Shown in pieces: positions 40,934 to 50,177 of a stretch of DNA of 64,000 nt. The first letter of the stretch is position 1. Every line of letters begins with the position of its first letter. The position numbers and the translations under genes were made by a program. The stretch covers positions 186,001-250,000 of the forward strand of contig JBQDYD010000004.1 in the NCBI GenBank assembly GCA_051967755.1. Direction: 5' to 3'. The notes under the pieces were generated by a model that was not told the DNA's origin, did no database searches, and saw nothing but the letters and a program-made list of their open reading frames with translations. This stretch comes from UBA1672 sp051967755. GTDB lineage: Bacteria; Pseudomonadota; Alphaproteobacteria; Micavibrionales; Micavibrionaceae.

Positions 40934-41458
40934 TTAGTCGTTAAGTGAGTCGTAATCACTTCTTTCATCTTCAAGAAGCTTAAGTTTACGTGCACCTTCA
41001 CGGTAATCTGTGTGTGTGTATAGATATGTTTCGTGTGCCTGTTCCATAACATCAAATGGTACGTATTTTACACGCTCCCAACCTCTGTCAATCATGCATC
41101 CTTCGAAATCTATATAATCTGAATGTTCTGCAAATAATTCTTTGTCACGCTCAGGTGTGTCCCAACCTGCAAGACGGGCTTCTGTTGGTTCTAATACAAC
41201 ACCGTCAACATATTCAGGGATACCGTCTCTGATCGCGCCCAAGCGCTCTAATTCACGAAGTTCTACAACGCATCGCGCAATATCACGGTTAAGCATTTGC
41301 TGGGCTTTCGGACCGCGCATATAAATCGCGTCAGACGAAGAAATGCGCTGCCAGTATTGGCCTTTATGCTCTATTTCGTCGTTAATATTGTCAGCAAATG
41401 AAGGGAAAGAGAATGTCAGGGCAAGACCCATAACTAAGAAAGAACGCATAATCATCAT
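40934..41458 (-). CDS. secreted protein, unknown function
   Basis: 174 residues with a signal peptide (RSFLVMGLALTFSFPSFA). Several Met codons at the start (1, 2, 4) are possible. Mature part contains RCVVELRELERLGAI and YIDFEGCMIDRGWERV. The last is typical of short periplasmic or lipoprotein-like sequences in which a Cys and Trp are conserved. No assigned domain. Confidence 0.6.
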   Translation of the reverse strand: MMIMRSFLVMGLALTFSFPSFADNINDEIEHKGQYWQRISSSDAIYMRGPKAQQMLNRDIARCVVELRELERLGAIRDGIPEYVDGVVLEPTEARLAGWDTPERDKELFAEHSDYIDFEGCMIDRGWERVKYVPFDVMEQAHETYLYTHTDYREGARKLKLLEDERSDYDSLND

Positions 41459-41559
41459 CAGAAACTTCTGTTTTGGTTACAAAATTACTAAAGAAGAATA
41501 ACAAAAATAAAGGGTTAGCTCAATATAATAATGTAATTATTCAGCCTTTGTCATAATAG

Positions 41560-43374
41560 TTAATTTTGTTGCGCCCACCATGTTTCCATAACGGCCCCGT
41601 AAATGGGAGGATTCTCGGGATAGGAGATTGTCTTATTAAGGGCGATATAGTCTGTTCCTTTGAAAAAGAGGGGGATGAAAATATATTCTGAAAGGGCGAT
41701 ACGATCTATAATATGTGCATAGAGCATAAGCTCATCATAGGTTTTTGCATTACCGATTTTATGCGCGAAATGATCCAAGGCGGGGTTGCAAATACCGGAG
41801 AAGTTAAAACGTGCAACTTCGTTTGCGGCCTCACATGTCCAGTACAATGTTTGCTCGGTACCCGGTGAGAGGGTGAATTGCTGAAAAAATGATATGACGT
41901 CGTAATCATATGATTGTTTTCGTTTTTGAAAAGTGGCGCTGTCCGCCATTCTTATTTCAAGATTAATGCCCAAGCGTTCTAAGTTACGCTTATAGCTTAG
42001 GGCAATCTTCTCATCTTGGGGGGTGGAGATAAGCAGCTCGAACTGAAATTGACGGCCGGTCTCTTTGTTTACGCGTATTCCCTCAGAGATAATCCAGCCG
42101 GATTTTTTTAGGAGGGTGTCCGCATGCCTTAGTTGGTTGCGTGCGTTTTTATATTTAACAGCGCCGCCTTTTTTCATTTTATCGGTTAGCAATCCGTAAC
42201 CCTTGAACTGAAAAACCTCTTCGTTAAGTTGATCTTTCCATACACCAAGTGCGCTAAGCTCAGCTTCGGAGGGTGTCGTCGCGGCAGATAGAATTGAGTT
42301 GGGAAAGAAGCTTTCAATACGCTTGAATTCCCCGTGATAAAGGTTTTTCTGTACCCAGTTTGCATCAAACGCCAAGGTGAGGGCTTTGCGAACATTAATG
42401 TCATCGAACGGGGCTTTTCGGGTGTTAAAGAAAAAACCGTGCGCACGTTCGGGGCGCTTATGCGGGAAGGCTATCTTTATTTGGTTGGGGTTCATATCAT
42501 TATACGCGCTGCGCCATTTACCAACATCCCATTCGCGGCGTATATCAAGATCACCTTTTTTGAATGACTCTAAAGCGATTGTATCATCACGGTAGTAATC
42601 ATAGGTGATTGTTTGGAAATTATAATGGCCCTTGTTGGCGAAAATATCCTTTGCCCAGTAATCATCTGCGCGTTCGTATGTTATACGTTTTCCGGTATCG
42701 GTTTCTTTTATTCTGTAGGGGCCATTACCAAGGGGAGGCGTTATTGTTGTTGCCTCAAAATTACGACCTTCCCACCACGCTTTTGATAAAACAGGCATGA
42801 GTGCAAAGATCATAATTGTTTCACGGTCATAGCCCTCACCCAGGGTGAATGTGATGGTTTGAGGCCCGTCTACCGTAACTTTTTTTGCAAGCTTATATAT
42901 ACGGCGCATGTTAGGGCGGCCGTGATCTTTTAATGTCTCATAAGAAAATTTTACATCTTGCGCAGTGATCGGGCTGCCGTCGTGGAAGCGCGCCTTCGGG
43001 TTAATGTGGAACTTTATCCATGACCGATCATTAGGAACTTCGACATGCTCTGCTATCAATGGGTACATAGTAAAGGGTTCGTCCCAGACGCGGCGCATAA
43101 GACGGTCATACACCAGGTTCATATTTTGTGGAGCCTGACCTTTTAGTGAAAAAGGGTTAAGGGTGTCGAATGTTCCAATCGCGGCGATTTTAATCGCTCC
43201 ACCTTTGGGGGCGTTTGGGTTAACGTAGTCCAGGTTCTTGCTTTGGGCAGAGTATTTTGATTGGCCATGCATTGCCAAACCAAATAAGCTTTCTGTTTCA
43301 TCCGCAGTGGCGGGAAAATTAAAAAGCGAAAATGTAAAGAATATCGTAAGAATCGGAACGTAAAATTTCATCAT
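41560..43374 (-). CDS. YejA-type oligopeptide ABC transporter solute-binding protein
   Basis: 604 residues from ATG 43374 (frame opens at 43410; 43371 also possible). Signal peptide FYVPILTIFFTFSLFNFPATA. SBP family 5 features: GLAMHGQSKYS, NPFSLKGQAPQ, WIKFHINPKARFHDGSPITAQDVKFSYE and ARFNFSGICNP. It resembles YejA, the microcin C/oligopeptide binding component. No permease or ATPase genes of the system are adjacent. Start codon overlaps the divergent macro-domain start. Confidence 0.85.
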   Translation of the reverse strand: MMKFYVPILTIFFTFSLFNFPATADETESLFGLAMHGQSKYSAQSKNLDYVNPNAPKGGAIKIAAIGTFDTLNPFSLKGQAPQNMNLVYDRLMRRVWDEPFTMYPLIAEHVEVPNDRSWIKFHINPKARFHDGSPITAQDVKFSYETLKDHGRPNMRRIYKLAKKVTVDGPQTITFTLGEGYDRETIMIFALMPVLSKAWWEGRNFEATTITPPLGNGPYRIKETDTGKRITYERADDYWAKDIFANKGHYNFQTITYDYYRDDTIALESFKKGDLDIRREWDVGKWRSAYNDMNPNQIKIAFPHKRPERAHGFFFNTRKAPFDDINVRKALTLAFDANWVQKNLYHGEFKRIESFFPNSILSAATTPSEAELSALGVWKDQLNEEVFQFKGYGLLTDKMKKGGAVKYKNARNQLRHADTLLKKSGWIISEGIRVNKETGRQFQFELLISTPQDEKIALSYKRNLERLGINLEIRMADSATFQKRKQSYDYDVISFFQQFTLSPGTEQTLYWTCEAANEVARFNFSGICNPALDHFAHKIGNAKTYDELMLYAHIIDRIALSEYIFIPLFFKGTDYIALNKTISYPENPPIYGAVMETWWAQQN

Positions 43375-43957
43375 GAAAATAGTGATATCAAACACGGGCG
43401 AAGTGTCCAAACCATTTATTGAGAGGATACACCTTATTAAAGGGGATATTACCGATCAGGAAACTGATGCTATTGCGATGGTGATACCACAGGATATGCA
43501 GTTTTCTGGGGGGATTAATACCGCCTTGCAAGAGGCTTGCGGGTATAATCTGGATGAGTTTATTTTAGATAATATATACAAACCTAAAATAGGGGATGTT
43601 TATGCCCTGCCGGCGGGTAACCTGAAGGCGAAGCATTTAATTGTTGGGGTTGTGCCATATTATCGGACAGAGTTTGATCATAATGATTCCCATTTATCAG
43701 GGACGGTGCGCCGTATAATGGAACTTTCGCGGTGCATGTTGTTGTCCAGTATTTCTTTTCCACCTATTTTTTCAGGGAAAAACGGTTTTCCAAGGCCAAA
43801 AGCGGCGCGCCTGATTTGTCAGGGGATAAATGATCGTATGCAAGAGGCATTCGAAGAGGTGCGAATTGTATGCGATGATGATGCATATATGGAGATATTT
43901 GAGCGTAAACTCAACGTTTTAGGCTGGGATGGTGGAAACAGCTCCCACCATCCTTGA
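43373..43957 (+). CDS. macro-domain protein
   Basis: 194 residues. RIHLIKGDITDQETDAIAMVIPQ, GGINTALQEACGYNLDEF and GDVYALPAGNLKAKHLIVGVVPYY follow the order of a macro (ADP-ribose-binding) domain; the usual Asn after DAIV is Val here. May hydrolyse or bind ADP-ribose derivatives. The ATG overlaps the divergent solute-binding gene's start (TCATCATGAAA). A weak GGAACG lies 13 bases upstream, so leaderless translation is possible. Confidence 0.7.
   Translation: MKIVISNTGEVSKPFIERIHLIKGDITDQETDAIAMVIPQDMQFSGGINTALQEACGYNLDEFILDNIYKPKIGDVYALPAGNLKAKHLIVGVVPYYRTEFDHNDSHLSGTVRRIMELSRCMLLSSISFPPIFSGKNGFPRPKAARLICQGINDRMQEAFEEVRIVCDDDAYMEIFERKLNVLGWDGGNSSHHP
43927..43953. terminator. bidirectional hairpin between macro-domain and adenosine kinase genes
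   Basis: GGATGGTGG and CCACCATCC form a 9-bp stem inside the last codons of the macro gene; T-run is poor on both strands. Possibly shared by the two convergent genes. Confidence 0.4.
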
Positions 43958-43961
43958 TCCT

Positions 43962-44954
43962 TTATGCCGCTAAGTCAGCAAGTTTGACATGCGGTCTTGG
44001 GCCGATATGTGAAATAACTTCGGCAGCAGCAATAACGCCAAGCTTTCCACATTCTTCTAATGATTTCCCTTCAGTAAGGCCATAAAGGAACCCGGCGGCG
44101 AATTGGTCACCTGCACCTGTGGTATCGATTACGTTTTCAACTTTTTGTGCCGGGATTTCGATTTTTTCGCCATTAGCAATGATGACAGCGCCTTTTTCCC
44201 CGCGGGTTATAGCCGCAATTTCAACATGCTCACTAATTGCGCTGACTGCATCGTCAAAGTTGTCTTGCAAGAAGAGTGACTTAATTTCATCCTCATTTGC
44301 AAACAGGATATCCACATGATTTTCCACAAGTTGTAGGAAGTCATGGCGATGGCGATCAACACAGAATGGATCAGATAAAGTAAGCGCCAGTTTATGACCG
44401 TTTTCATGCGCCAATTCACCCGCTCTGATAAAGGCTGCTTTTGCTTGGTCGCGGTCAAATAGATATCCTTCCAAATATGTTACTTGTGCGCTGGCAATGA
44501 TGTTTGCATCAATATCAATCGGGCTAAGCTCTACACTGGCACCAAGAAATGTGTTCATTGTGCGGTCTGCATCGGGGGTCACTAAGATCATGCAGCGCCC
44601 TGTGTGATTGCCGATGGCCAAGGGGGCCGTTTCGAATGATACGCCTAATGATGTAATGTCATTTTTGTATGTTTTTCCAAGCTCATCATCTGCGACCTTG
44701 CCGATAAAAGCACCGTTTCCGCCGAAAGACGCAAAGCCGGCCATAGTGTTTGCCGCAGAACCACCGGATGTTTCTGTGCCCTTTGGCATTTGTGAATAAA
44801 GGTCAACAGCACGTAATTCATCAATAAGGGTCATTGCCCCTTTTTCCATACCGTGTTCTTTTTGTTGCTCTTCGATGAATGCCTCATCCACTTGTGAGAT
44901 CACGTCGACTAATGCATTTCCAACTGCGACAACGCCGTATTTTGTTTCAGACAT
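43962..44954 (-). CDS. adenosine kinase-like PfkB sugar kinase
   Basis: 330 residues. N-terminal GNALVDVI, GGSAANTMAG and GKVADDELG are followed by the catalytic DTTGAGDQFAAGFLYGL near 270-286, with anion hole and base Asp intact. The alphaproteobacterial group is annotated as adenosine kinase; ribokinase activity is an alternative. Probably salvages adenosine from nucleic-acid turnover. Confidence 0.83.
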   Translation of the reverse strand: MSETKYGVVAVGNALVDVISQVDEAFIEEQQKEHGMEKGAMTLIDELRAVDLYSQMPKGTETSGGSAANTMAGFASFGGNGAFIGKVADDELGKTYKNDITSLGVSFETAPLAIGNHTGRCMILVTPDADRTMNTFLGASVELSPIDIDANIIASAQVTYLEGYLFDRDQAKAAFIRAGELAHENGHKLALTLSDPFCVDRHRHDFLQLVENHVDILFANEDEIKSLFLQDNFDDAVSAISEHVEIAAITRGEKGAVIIANGEKIEIPAQKVENVIDTTGAGDQFAAGFLYGLTEGKSLEECGKLGVIAAAEVISHIGPRPHVKLADLAA

Positions 44955-45036
44955 ATAGATTTACCCGTAACTTGTAGTTTATGAAAAAATATAGTTTTAT
45001 CTTCTACAGTAAAAGAACGGGAAAGGCCACGCCTCG

Positions 45037-45639
45037 ATGAGTGAAAAAAATAAATCAGCAAAAAACACAACAAAAGCAGAGGTGAAAGAAAAAATAACGC
45101 TATCTGCGCTAAAGCTTGCGAGCGAGCTTGGTTGGAGTTACCTGACACTTCGTGATATCGCAGAGGATAGTGGGGTGTCCCTGGATGAGCTGTATAGCTA
45201 TGTTGAGCATAAAGATGATCTTTTGGTGTTGATCGGCCGTATGATTGACAGAGAAGTTCTGAAGAATGTTCATATTGTGGATGACGCATCAATCAGTCCG
45301 AGAGAGCATCTCTTTGATATTATGATGGATCGCTATGATATTCTTAATGATCATCGCGAGGGTATTGTCGCGATTCTTGACGGGTTCTTTTGTGACCCGA
45401 AACAACTGGTTATATCGATGCCTCATCTGTGTCGTTCTATGAGCTGGATGCTTGAAAGTGCAGGGATATGTACATCAGGTATTCGCGGCGCAATAAAAGT
45501 TACCGGCCTTACCGGGGTGTACCTAAAGGTGCTGAAAACTTGGAAAGATGATGATACGCAAGATCTGTCAAAAACGATGGCAGCCCTTGATAAGGCGCTT
45601 GACCGTGCAGAGTCTATTGCAAATAGTTTCGGCTTTTAG
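45037..45639 (+). CDS. TetR-family regulator
   Basis: 200 residues. N-terminal HTH (ALKLASELGWSYLTLRDIAEDSGVSLDELYSYVEHKDDLLVLIGRMI) has the usual TetR arrangement. The C-terminal part lacks recognised ligand motifs. It is divergent from the adenosine kinase gene, 82 bases away, and may control it. Its last 26 bases overlap the convergent PfkB gene. Confidence 0.8.
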   Translation: MSEKNKSAKNTTKAEVKEKITLSALKLASELGWSYLTLRDIAEDSGVSLDELYSYVEHKDDLLVLIGRMIDREVLKNVHIVDDASISPREHLFDIMMDRYDILNDHREGIVAILDGFFCDPKQLVISMPHLCRSMSWMLESAGICTSGIRGAIKVTGLTGVYLKVLKTWKDDDTQDLSKTMAALDKALDRAESIANSFGF

Positions 45640-46492
45640 AGGCGGTTTTTTCTATATCCTCCACATACCCTAAATGCGGAATCGCATTATACATACCGGT
45701 TTTTTGAGAAGCCGCGCGCGCCGCTCTGGATGCAAAGCTGACAGACCTGTTAACGGGTAATCCTGCTTGAATACAGGCTGCGAAGAACCCGCAAAAAACA
45801 TCAAAACAAGCAGATGTATTTTTGATCTGTAGCGGGCCATTAACATCGACGCTAAATTGGTCAGTGTTTTGGGGGTATATATTGGCTCCGTTGATACCAT
45901 GGTTTTTTGTCATGATGATGTATCTGTTTTTAGATTGTTTTACAGTGCGCTCATTTCCAATCACGATATCTGCAAGCAAAAGAACCTCGCCAGATATTTT
46001 GTTCGCATTGGTTAGGCAAAGAATAGAACGCCCGTTTCGTGACTTTGTGTTCTTAAGGATGGAGTATAACGTATCTTCGTCTGTATCATTGGACAGAAGT
46101 GTCAGGCTACGTTCATTCAGATGGATTTCGGGGATCTGTGACCCGTGCGCTTTGACGTTTGCACCAACTGAGATAATAGGCTGTTTCTCGCCGTCTGGTT
46201 GTTGAAGTGTTATTTCCAGGCCGGTTTCCTCATCATTTCTTGAAACGCCTGATGTGTTAATGCCTTCCTTTCGAAGGGTGTCGATGCAATGTTGTGCGAA
46301 TATATCATTGCCTATGGCACCGATAAGGGATACTTTGCCACCTGATCGGGCGGCACTGACAGCATGTATTGCGGCGTGTCCGCTGAGTTCAAACATACTA
46401 TTTTGTGCATTTAATGTACGGTTTTCAAAGGATGAATATTTTTCGATATCCAAGTGGATATGGGCATTAATGTTTCCGAAAACTAAAATCAT
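45614..46492 (-). CDS. PfkB-family protein with degenerate active site
   Basis: 292 residues. The N-terminal GNINAHIHLDIEKY, FELSGHAAIHAVSAARSGGKVSLIGAIGNDIF keeps the ribokinase fold. The catalytic motif usually DTxGAGD reads NTSACFDVFCGFFAA: the Gly-Ala-Gly anion hole is lost but the final Asp remains. The first GG dyad is also GH. Probably a weak kinase or a non-catalytic sugar-binding protein. Next to an intact PfkB homologue (43962), but not a recent duplicate. Confidence 0.7.
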   Translation of the reverse strand: MILVFGNINAHIHLDIEKYSSFENRTLNAQNSMFELSGHAAIHAVSAARSGGKVSLIGAIGNDIFAQHCIDTLRKEGINTSGVSRNDEETGLEITLQQPDGEKQPIISVGANVKAHGSQIPEIHLNERSLTLLSNDTDEDTLYSILKNTKSRNGRSILCLTNANKISGEVLLLADIVIGNERTVKQSKNRYIIMTKNHGINGANIYPQNTDQFSVDVNGPLQIKNTSACFDVFCGFFAACIQAGLPVNRSVSFASRAARAASQKTGMYNAIPHLGYVEDIEKTASKSRNYLQ

Positions 46493-46634
46493 AATAGAAT
46501 AAATCTGTGGTGAAAAATTATATTGAATTGACTTATATCATGTTCCTTGAGGTAAAATATAGAATATTATCTTCTAGGACTTGATCTTTGCCTGTTAAAG
46601 AAATAAAAGAAATCCAAAGAAAGCGACTGGTCTT

Positions 46635-47858
46635 ATGTTAATTAATTATGATAATCATTTTCAACGCTGTGTAGACGATGTCAGAACAGAGGGCAGGTAC
46701 CGTGTATTTGCAACTTTGGAGAGGATAGCCGGGCGCTTTCCATATGCTAATTATTATGATGAAAACGGCGGGAGCCGCGAAGTCGCAATTTGGTGTAGCA
46801 ATGATTACCTTGGTATGGGGCAACATCCTGTTGTTGTTGAGGCTGCCAAAAAGGCCATAGATGATTGTGGTACAGGCGCAGGCGGTACGCGTAATATTTC
46901 CGGTACAACCCATTATCATGTTCAGTTAGAAGAATCATTGGCCGATCTGCACAAGAAAGAGGCAGGATTGGTTTTCTCATCAGGTTATGTTGCCAATGAA
47001 GGCGCATTGAGTGTTATCGGGAAGTTGCTTCCTGAGTGTGCGATATTCTCTGATGAGCTTAATCATGCATCGATGATTCATGGTATTAAGGACAGTAAGC
47101 AAGAAAAGTTTATTTACCGTCATAACGATCTTGAACATCTGGAGAGCTTGCTTAAGTCGGTTGATGCGAAGCGTCCGAAAATTATTGCATTTGAATCTGT
47201 GTATTCAATGGAAGGGGACATCGCCCCGATTAAAGAAATCGCAGATTTGGCAGAGAAGTATAACGCCCTGACTTATCTTGATGAGGTTCACGGCGTTGGA
47301 ATTTACGGCCCGCGTGGTGGTGGTGTCGCAGAGGAGCGCGGCCTGCTTGATCGCATTGACATTATCGAAGGGACTTTCGGTAAGGCATATGGTGCAATGG
47401 GTGGTTTCGTTACAGGCAGTGCGCCTATCATTGATGCGATTCGCTGTTATGCACCCGGTTTTATCTTTACAACAAGCTTACCTCCGGCGGTTCTTGCCGC
47501 TGCGCATGCCTCGGTTGAGCACCTTAAGGTCTCTGATGTTGAGCGTGCAAGGCATAGGGAGAATGTTACAACCTTTAAGGATATGTTAGAGGCTGCGAAT
47601 TTGCCGTTCTTGCGCGGCGAAAGCCATATCGTACCATTGATAGTAGGGGAACCCAATTGCTGTAAAGAAGTGACGGACATCCTTTTAAATGACTATGATA
47701 TTTACGTTCAGCCAATCAACTTCCCGACTGTGCCAAAAGGTACGGAGAGGTTAAGGCTGACTGCGACTGCGGCACATTCACTCGAAGATGTGAAGCATAT
47801 GGCCAATACATTGCAGGATTTATGGCTAAGCCATCACGCACTAAGAAACGTCGCTTAA
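46635..47858 (+). CDS. hemA: 5-aminolevulinate synthase
   Basis: 407 residues. Gly-rich NDYLGMGQHP and GAGGTRNISGTTHYHVQLE at the start are followed by YLDEVHGVGIYG and the PLP lysine in EGTFGKAYGAMGG. Condenses glycine with succinyl-CoA, the C4 route to tetrapyrroles found in alphaproteobacteria and mitochondria. Full length. ATG 46635 lies at the end of a 140-base gap; a spaced TTGACT (46528) and TAAAAT (46553) may be its promoter. Confidence 0.97.
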   Translation: MLINYDNHFQRCVDDVRTEGRYRVFATLERIAGRFPYANYYDENGGSREVAIWCSNDYLGMGQHPVVVEAAKKAIDDCGTGAGGTRNISGTTHYHVQLEESLADLHKKEAGLVFSSGYVANEGALSVIGKLLPECAIFSDELNHASMIHGIKDSKQEKFIYRHNDLEHLESLLKSVDAKRPKIIAFESVYSMEGDIAPIKEIADLAEKYNALTYLDEVHGVGIYGPRGGGVAEERGLLDRIDIIEGTFGKAYGAMGGFVTGSAPIIDAIRCYAPGFIFTTSLPPAVLAAAHASVEHLKVSDVERARHRENVTTFKDMLEAANLPFLRGESHIVPLIVGEPNCCKEVTDILLNDYDIYVQPINFPTVPKGTERLRLTATAAHSLEDVKHMANTLQDLWLSHHALRNVA

Positions 47859-47867
47859 GCGACGTTT
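47846..47867. terminator. palindromic hairpin at the hemA stop
   Basis: AAACGTCGC-TTAA-GCGACGTTT is a perfect 9-bp stem that includes the hemA stop codon; a T-rich AAAAATTTTTATT follows 20 bases later. Could serve hemA and the convergent small gene. Confidence 0.4.
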
Positions 47868-47894
47868 GGGAAATAACGAAAAATTTTTATTAAT

Positions 47895-48071
47895 TCAGGC
47901 TTTAATATTCACATTCGCGCCGCGTGATCCGTTTACAGGCGCCGATTGAACTGTCTGTTCGATAATATTAGCCAACTGCTCACTCTGTTCAGCGTTAGAT
48001 TTAACAACTGAAAGTGCTACATTTTGACGCGCCAAAGCAGTTTCTGCTGCTATTGCTGCTGGTATATCCAT
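47895..48071 (-). CDS. YjfB-like small helical protein (58 residues)
   Basis: A 58-residue frame from ATG 48071 with GGAG nine bases upstream. MDIPAAIAAETALARQNV ... SEQLANIIEQTVQS is one amphipathic helical stretch, ending SRGANVNIKA. Its size, helical body and GxxVNIxA-like ending resemble YjfB-type putative motility proteins of proteobacteria and firmicutes. No motility gene is nearby. Function unproven. Confidence 0.65.
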   Translation of the reverse strand: MDIPAAIAAETALARQNVALSVVKSNAEQSEQLANIIEQTVQSAPVNGSRGANVNIKA

Positions 48072-48280
48072 GACATTCTCCTTACATCACTATCTATAAT
48101 GGTAACATAAGATTCTAAAAAAAGAATGAAAAACTTAGAAACATGAGGGTGCGTTAACAGATTTCCTTTAATCTGAGGACGGTTTTACATCAGCGATTGT
48201 CCTGAATGCCGACTCATCGTAGTATATTTCGTAAATTATTTTATTGGCTTTGTAACTTTACCGGAATGAGGGGAAATTCT

Positions 48281-48712
48281 ATGCAATCCCAGCGTATTAT
48301 TATGAATTTCACTGTCCCCCCCAGTTTGGAGGATGTTGAGGATCTTGCCACGGCTGCGTGGGAAAACCTGCCGGAAGAGCTTTTAAGTCGATGCGATGAA
48401 TTATCCATCACCGTTGAAGATACGGTGGATGATACAACGATGGATGATCTTGATATCGATGATGCTTATGAGCTGTTGGCGCTTTACAAAAACGGTAAGG
48501 AGATATCCCCCGGTGTTGAACGTAAAGTCGCAAATGACGATGATGTTTTAGTGTTTTATCGGCGGCCTTTACTAGATATGTGGTGTGAAACACAGGATGA
48601 TTTGCTCGGCCTGATCCGTCAGGTGATGATCGAAGAATTAGGGCGACATTTTGAATTTTCAGATGATGATATCGAAGAGATGGCCGAAAGACATTATCAA
48701 GGAATGCTCTAA
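48281..48712 (+). CDS. zincin-fold (DUF1025-like) protein lacking metal histidines
   Basis: 143 residues from ATG 48281, with GAGGGG upstream; the frame opens at 48206. The acidic body and final IRQVMIEELGRHFEFSDDDIEEMAER align with the metallopeptidase family whose motif is HExxHHFG. Here the first His is Glu and the second is Arg (EELGRH), so zinc binding is unlikely. Probably a binding or structural relic. Ends YQGML. Confidence 0.6.
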   Translation: MQSQRIIMNFTVPPSLEDVEDLATAAWENLPEELLSRCDELSITVEDTVDDTTMDDLDIDDAYELLALYKNGKEISPGVERKVANDDDVLVFYRRPLLDMWCETQDDLLGLIRQVMIEELGRHFEFSDDDIEEMAERHYQGML

Positions 48713-48826
48713 TTGATTGATCTTATGCGTGTTAATCAATTAAAATCTTGTATTCAAAACTATGCAGACGGTTTTGTATTATGCTAAAGTATTTAGTGTT
48801 ATAAATTTGATTGTTGGGATTATATT

Positions 48827-50089
48827 TTGCTTCGTTTAAGACACACGTTTCTATTCACGTTATTACTTGTTCTGACAAGCTTAGGCGGTGTCCATGCTGC
48901 CAGTGTTCCGCTTACGGTGGAAGATAATCTCGGCGGTGTTTTACCCGGAACCCAAAGAAATACGTGTAGCCCCGATGTTATGGAGGTTCTGGAGAACAGA
49001 GCGTGGGAAAGCGCACAGCGCGAAATAACTCAAAATGCCAACCTTATCGCACGTCCTGATAGCGTGCTTTCCATGACATGTTTTGATTCTTGGCTTGATG
49101 ATCTGGCCGATTATTCTGAGAGTAATTTCCCCGGTGATCCTGACGAATCAGACGGTCGTTTGCTTAATGGTCTTCTTACAGACCTGATTGTGGTTTTACC
49201 CGATGATATTATTTCAGGTATTGATCCTAATTTAACCGAAGGATATGTGCTGTATGCGATCCTTGAAATCTTGGTTCTGGACCAGTTGATGGATGTAGGC
49301 AGTATCACCGGACAGGTGCAAGATGCCGTTGGTTTGGCATTATGTGGCGGATCTAAAAATAGATATATTGAGGATAATTTCCCTGACTTGATGATAGGAA
49401 ACAGAGCGAAGAACCAATCTGCAACACCTTCTTACAGTTCAATTGATGCAGAACTGGATGATGATGTTGATGAAACAGGTTTTAACGGTTGTGCCCGTAT
49501 GAACCAAGTTTGGCAAAGATCTAAATGTTATGATTTTGCGACGGAATCACCGTTATATAAGTCGGGTCACTCCGGACCTGATCATGATCGTTTCTACACG
49601 CTTGCGGAATATCAGGCGAATGCGGCAGGCGGTGGTGATTACAGGACAGAGGCAAATCAATGTCCGCCACCTGATACAGATTTGGTTGATGTGCCAAGTA
49701 TCGGAGATTTGGCATGTTGGACACAGGCGCATGGTTTACCATCTCCACCTGCGTGGGCAGGATTTATTACAGGGTTCTCTTTGACGGGTGGTTTCTCTGC
49801 TCCCGGTGGTGGCCCAACATGGACGCAGGCACACAACGCGGCGAACCCTGCACCGGGTGCTACGGGTGGTGCGGATGTTAATAACCACTTCCTTGATATT
49901 GTCACAGGGATGTGTTCAGGCGGTTCATGTCCTTCGCCCGCAATTGTTTCATCATGTGCTGATCCGATTAAAACGGGCCTGATTGTCACCACATCTGATG
50001 CGGTTTATCAGGATGCGGTATGCCCTAACCCCGGCTGTACCTTTACTGCGCCGTCTTCATTGGCTGGTAACGGAACTTGTTCTAACTAA
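48827..50089 (+). CDS. Cys-rich secreted protein, TTG start, function unknown
   Basis: 420 residues from TTG 48827. Signal peptide RHTFLFTLLLVLTSLGGVHA. An ordered N-terminal half (CSPDVMEVLENRAWESAQREITQNANLI, SMTCFDSWLDDLADY) is followed by a Gly/Pro/Ser-rich C-terminal half with many Cys (GGSCPSPAIVSSCADP, CPNPGCTF). It resembles surface or conjugation-apparatus proteins in character, but I could not recognise a family. Ends TCSN. Confidence 0.55.
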   Translation: MLRLRHTFLFTLLLVLTSLGGVHAASVPLTVEDNLGGVLPGTQRNTCSPDVMEVLENRAWESAQREITQNANLIARPDSVLSMTCFDSWLDDLADYSESNFPGDPDESDGRLLNGLLTDLIVVLPDDIISGIDPNLTEGYVLYAILEILVLDQLMDVGSITGQVQDAVGLALCGGSKNRYIEDNFPDLMIGNRAKNQSATPSYSSIDAELDDDVDETGFNGCARMNQVWQRSKCYDFATESPLYKSGHSGPDHDRFYTLAEYQANAAGGGDYRTEANQCPPPDTDLVDVPSIGDLACWTQAHGLPSPPAWAGFITGFSLTGGFSAPGGGPTWTQAHNAANPAPGATGGADVNNHFLDIVTGMCSGGSCPSPAIVSSCADPIKTGLIVTTSDAVYQDAVCPNPGCTFTAPSSLAGNGTCSN

Positions 50090-50121
50090 TTAACTTTGTT
50101 TGATGATATTCATAATAAAGT

Positions 50122-50146
50122 AAAGGCAACATTTAATGTTGCCTTT
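50122..50146. terminator. bidirectional terminator between 48827 gene and htpG
   Basis: AAAGGCAACA and TGTTGCCTTT form a 10-bp stem with a five-base loop, with TTGTT after it on the plus strand and TTA-rich sequence on the minus. Confidence 0.7.
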
Positions 50147-50177
50147 TGTTATGGTTTGTCTTTTTGACTTCTTATCA

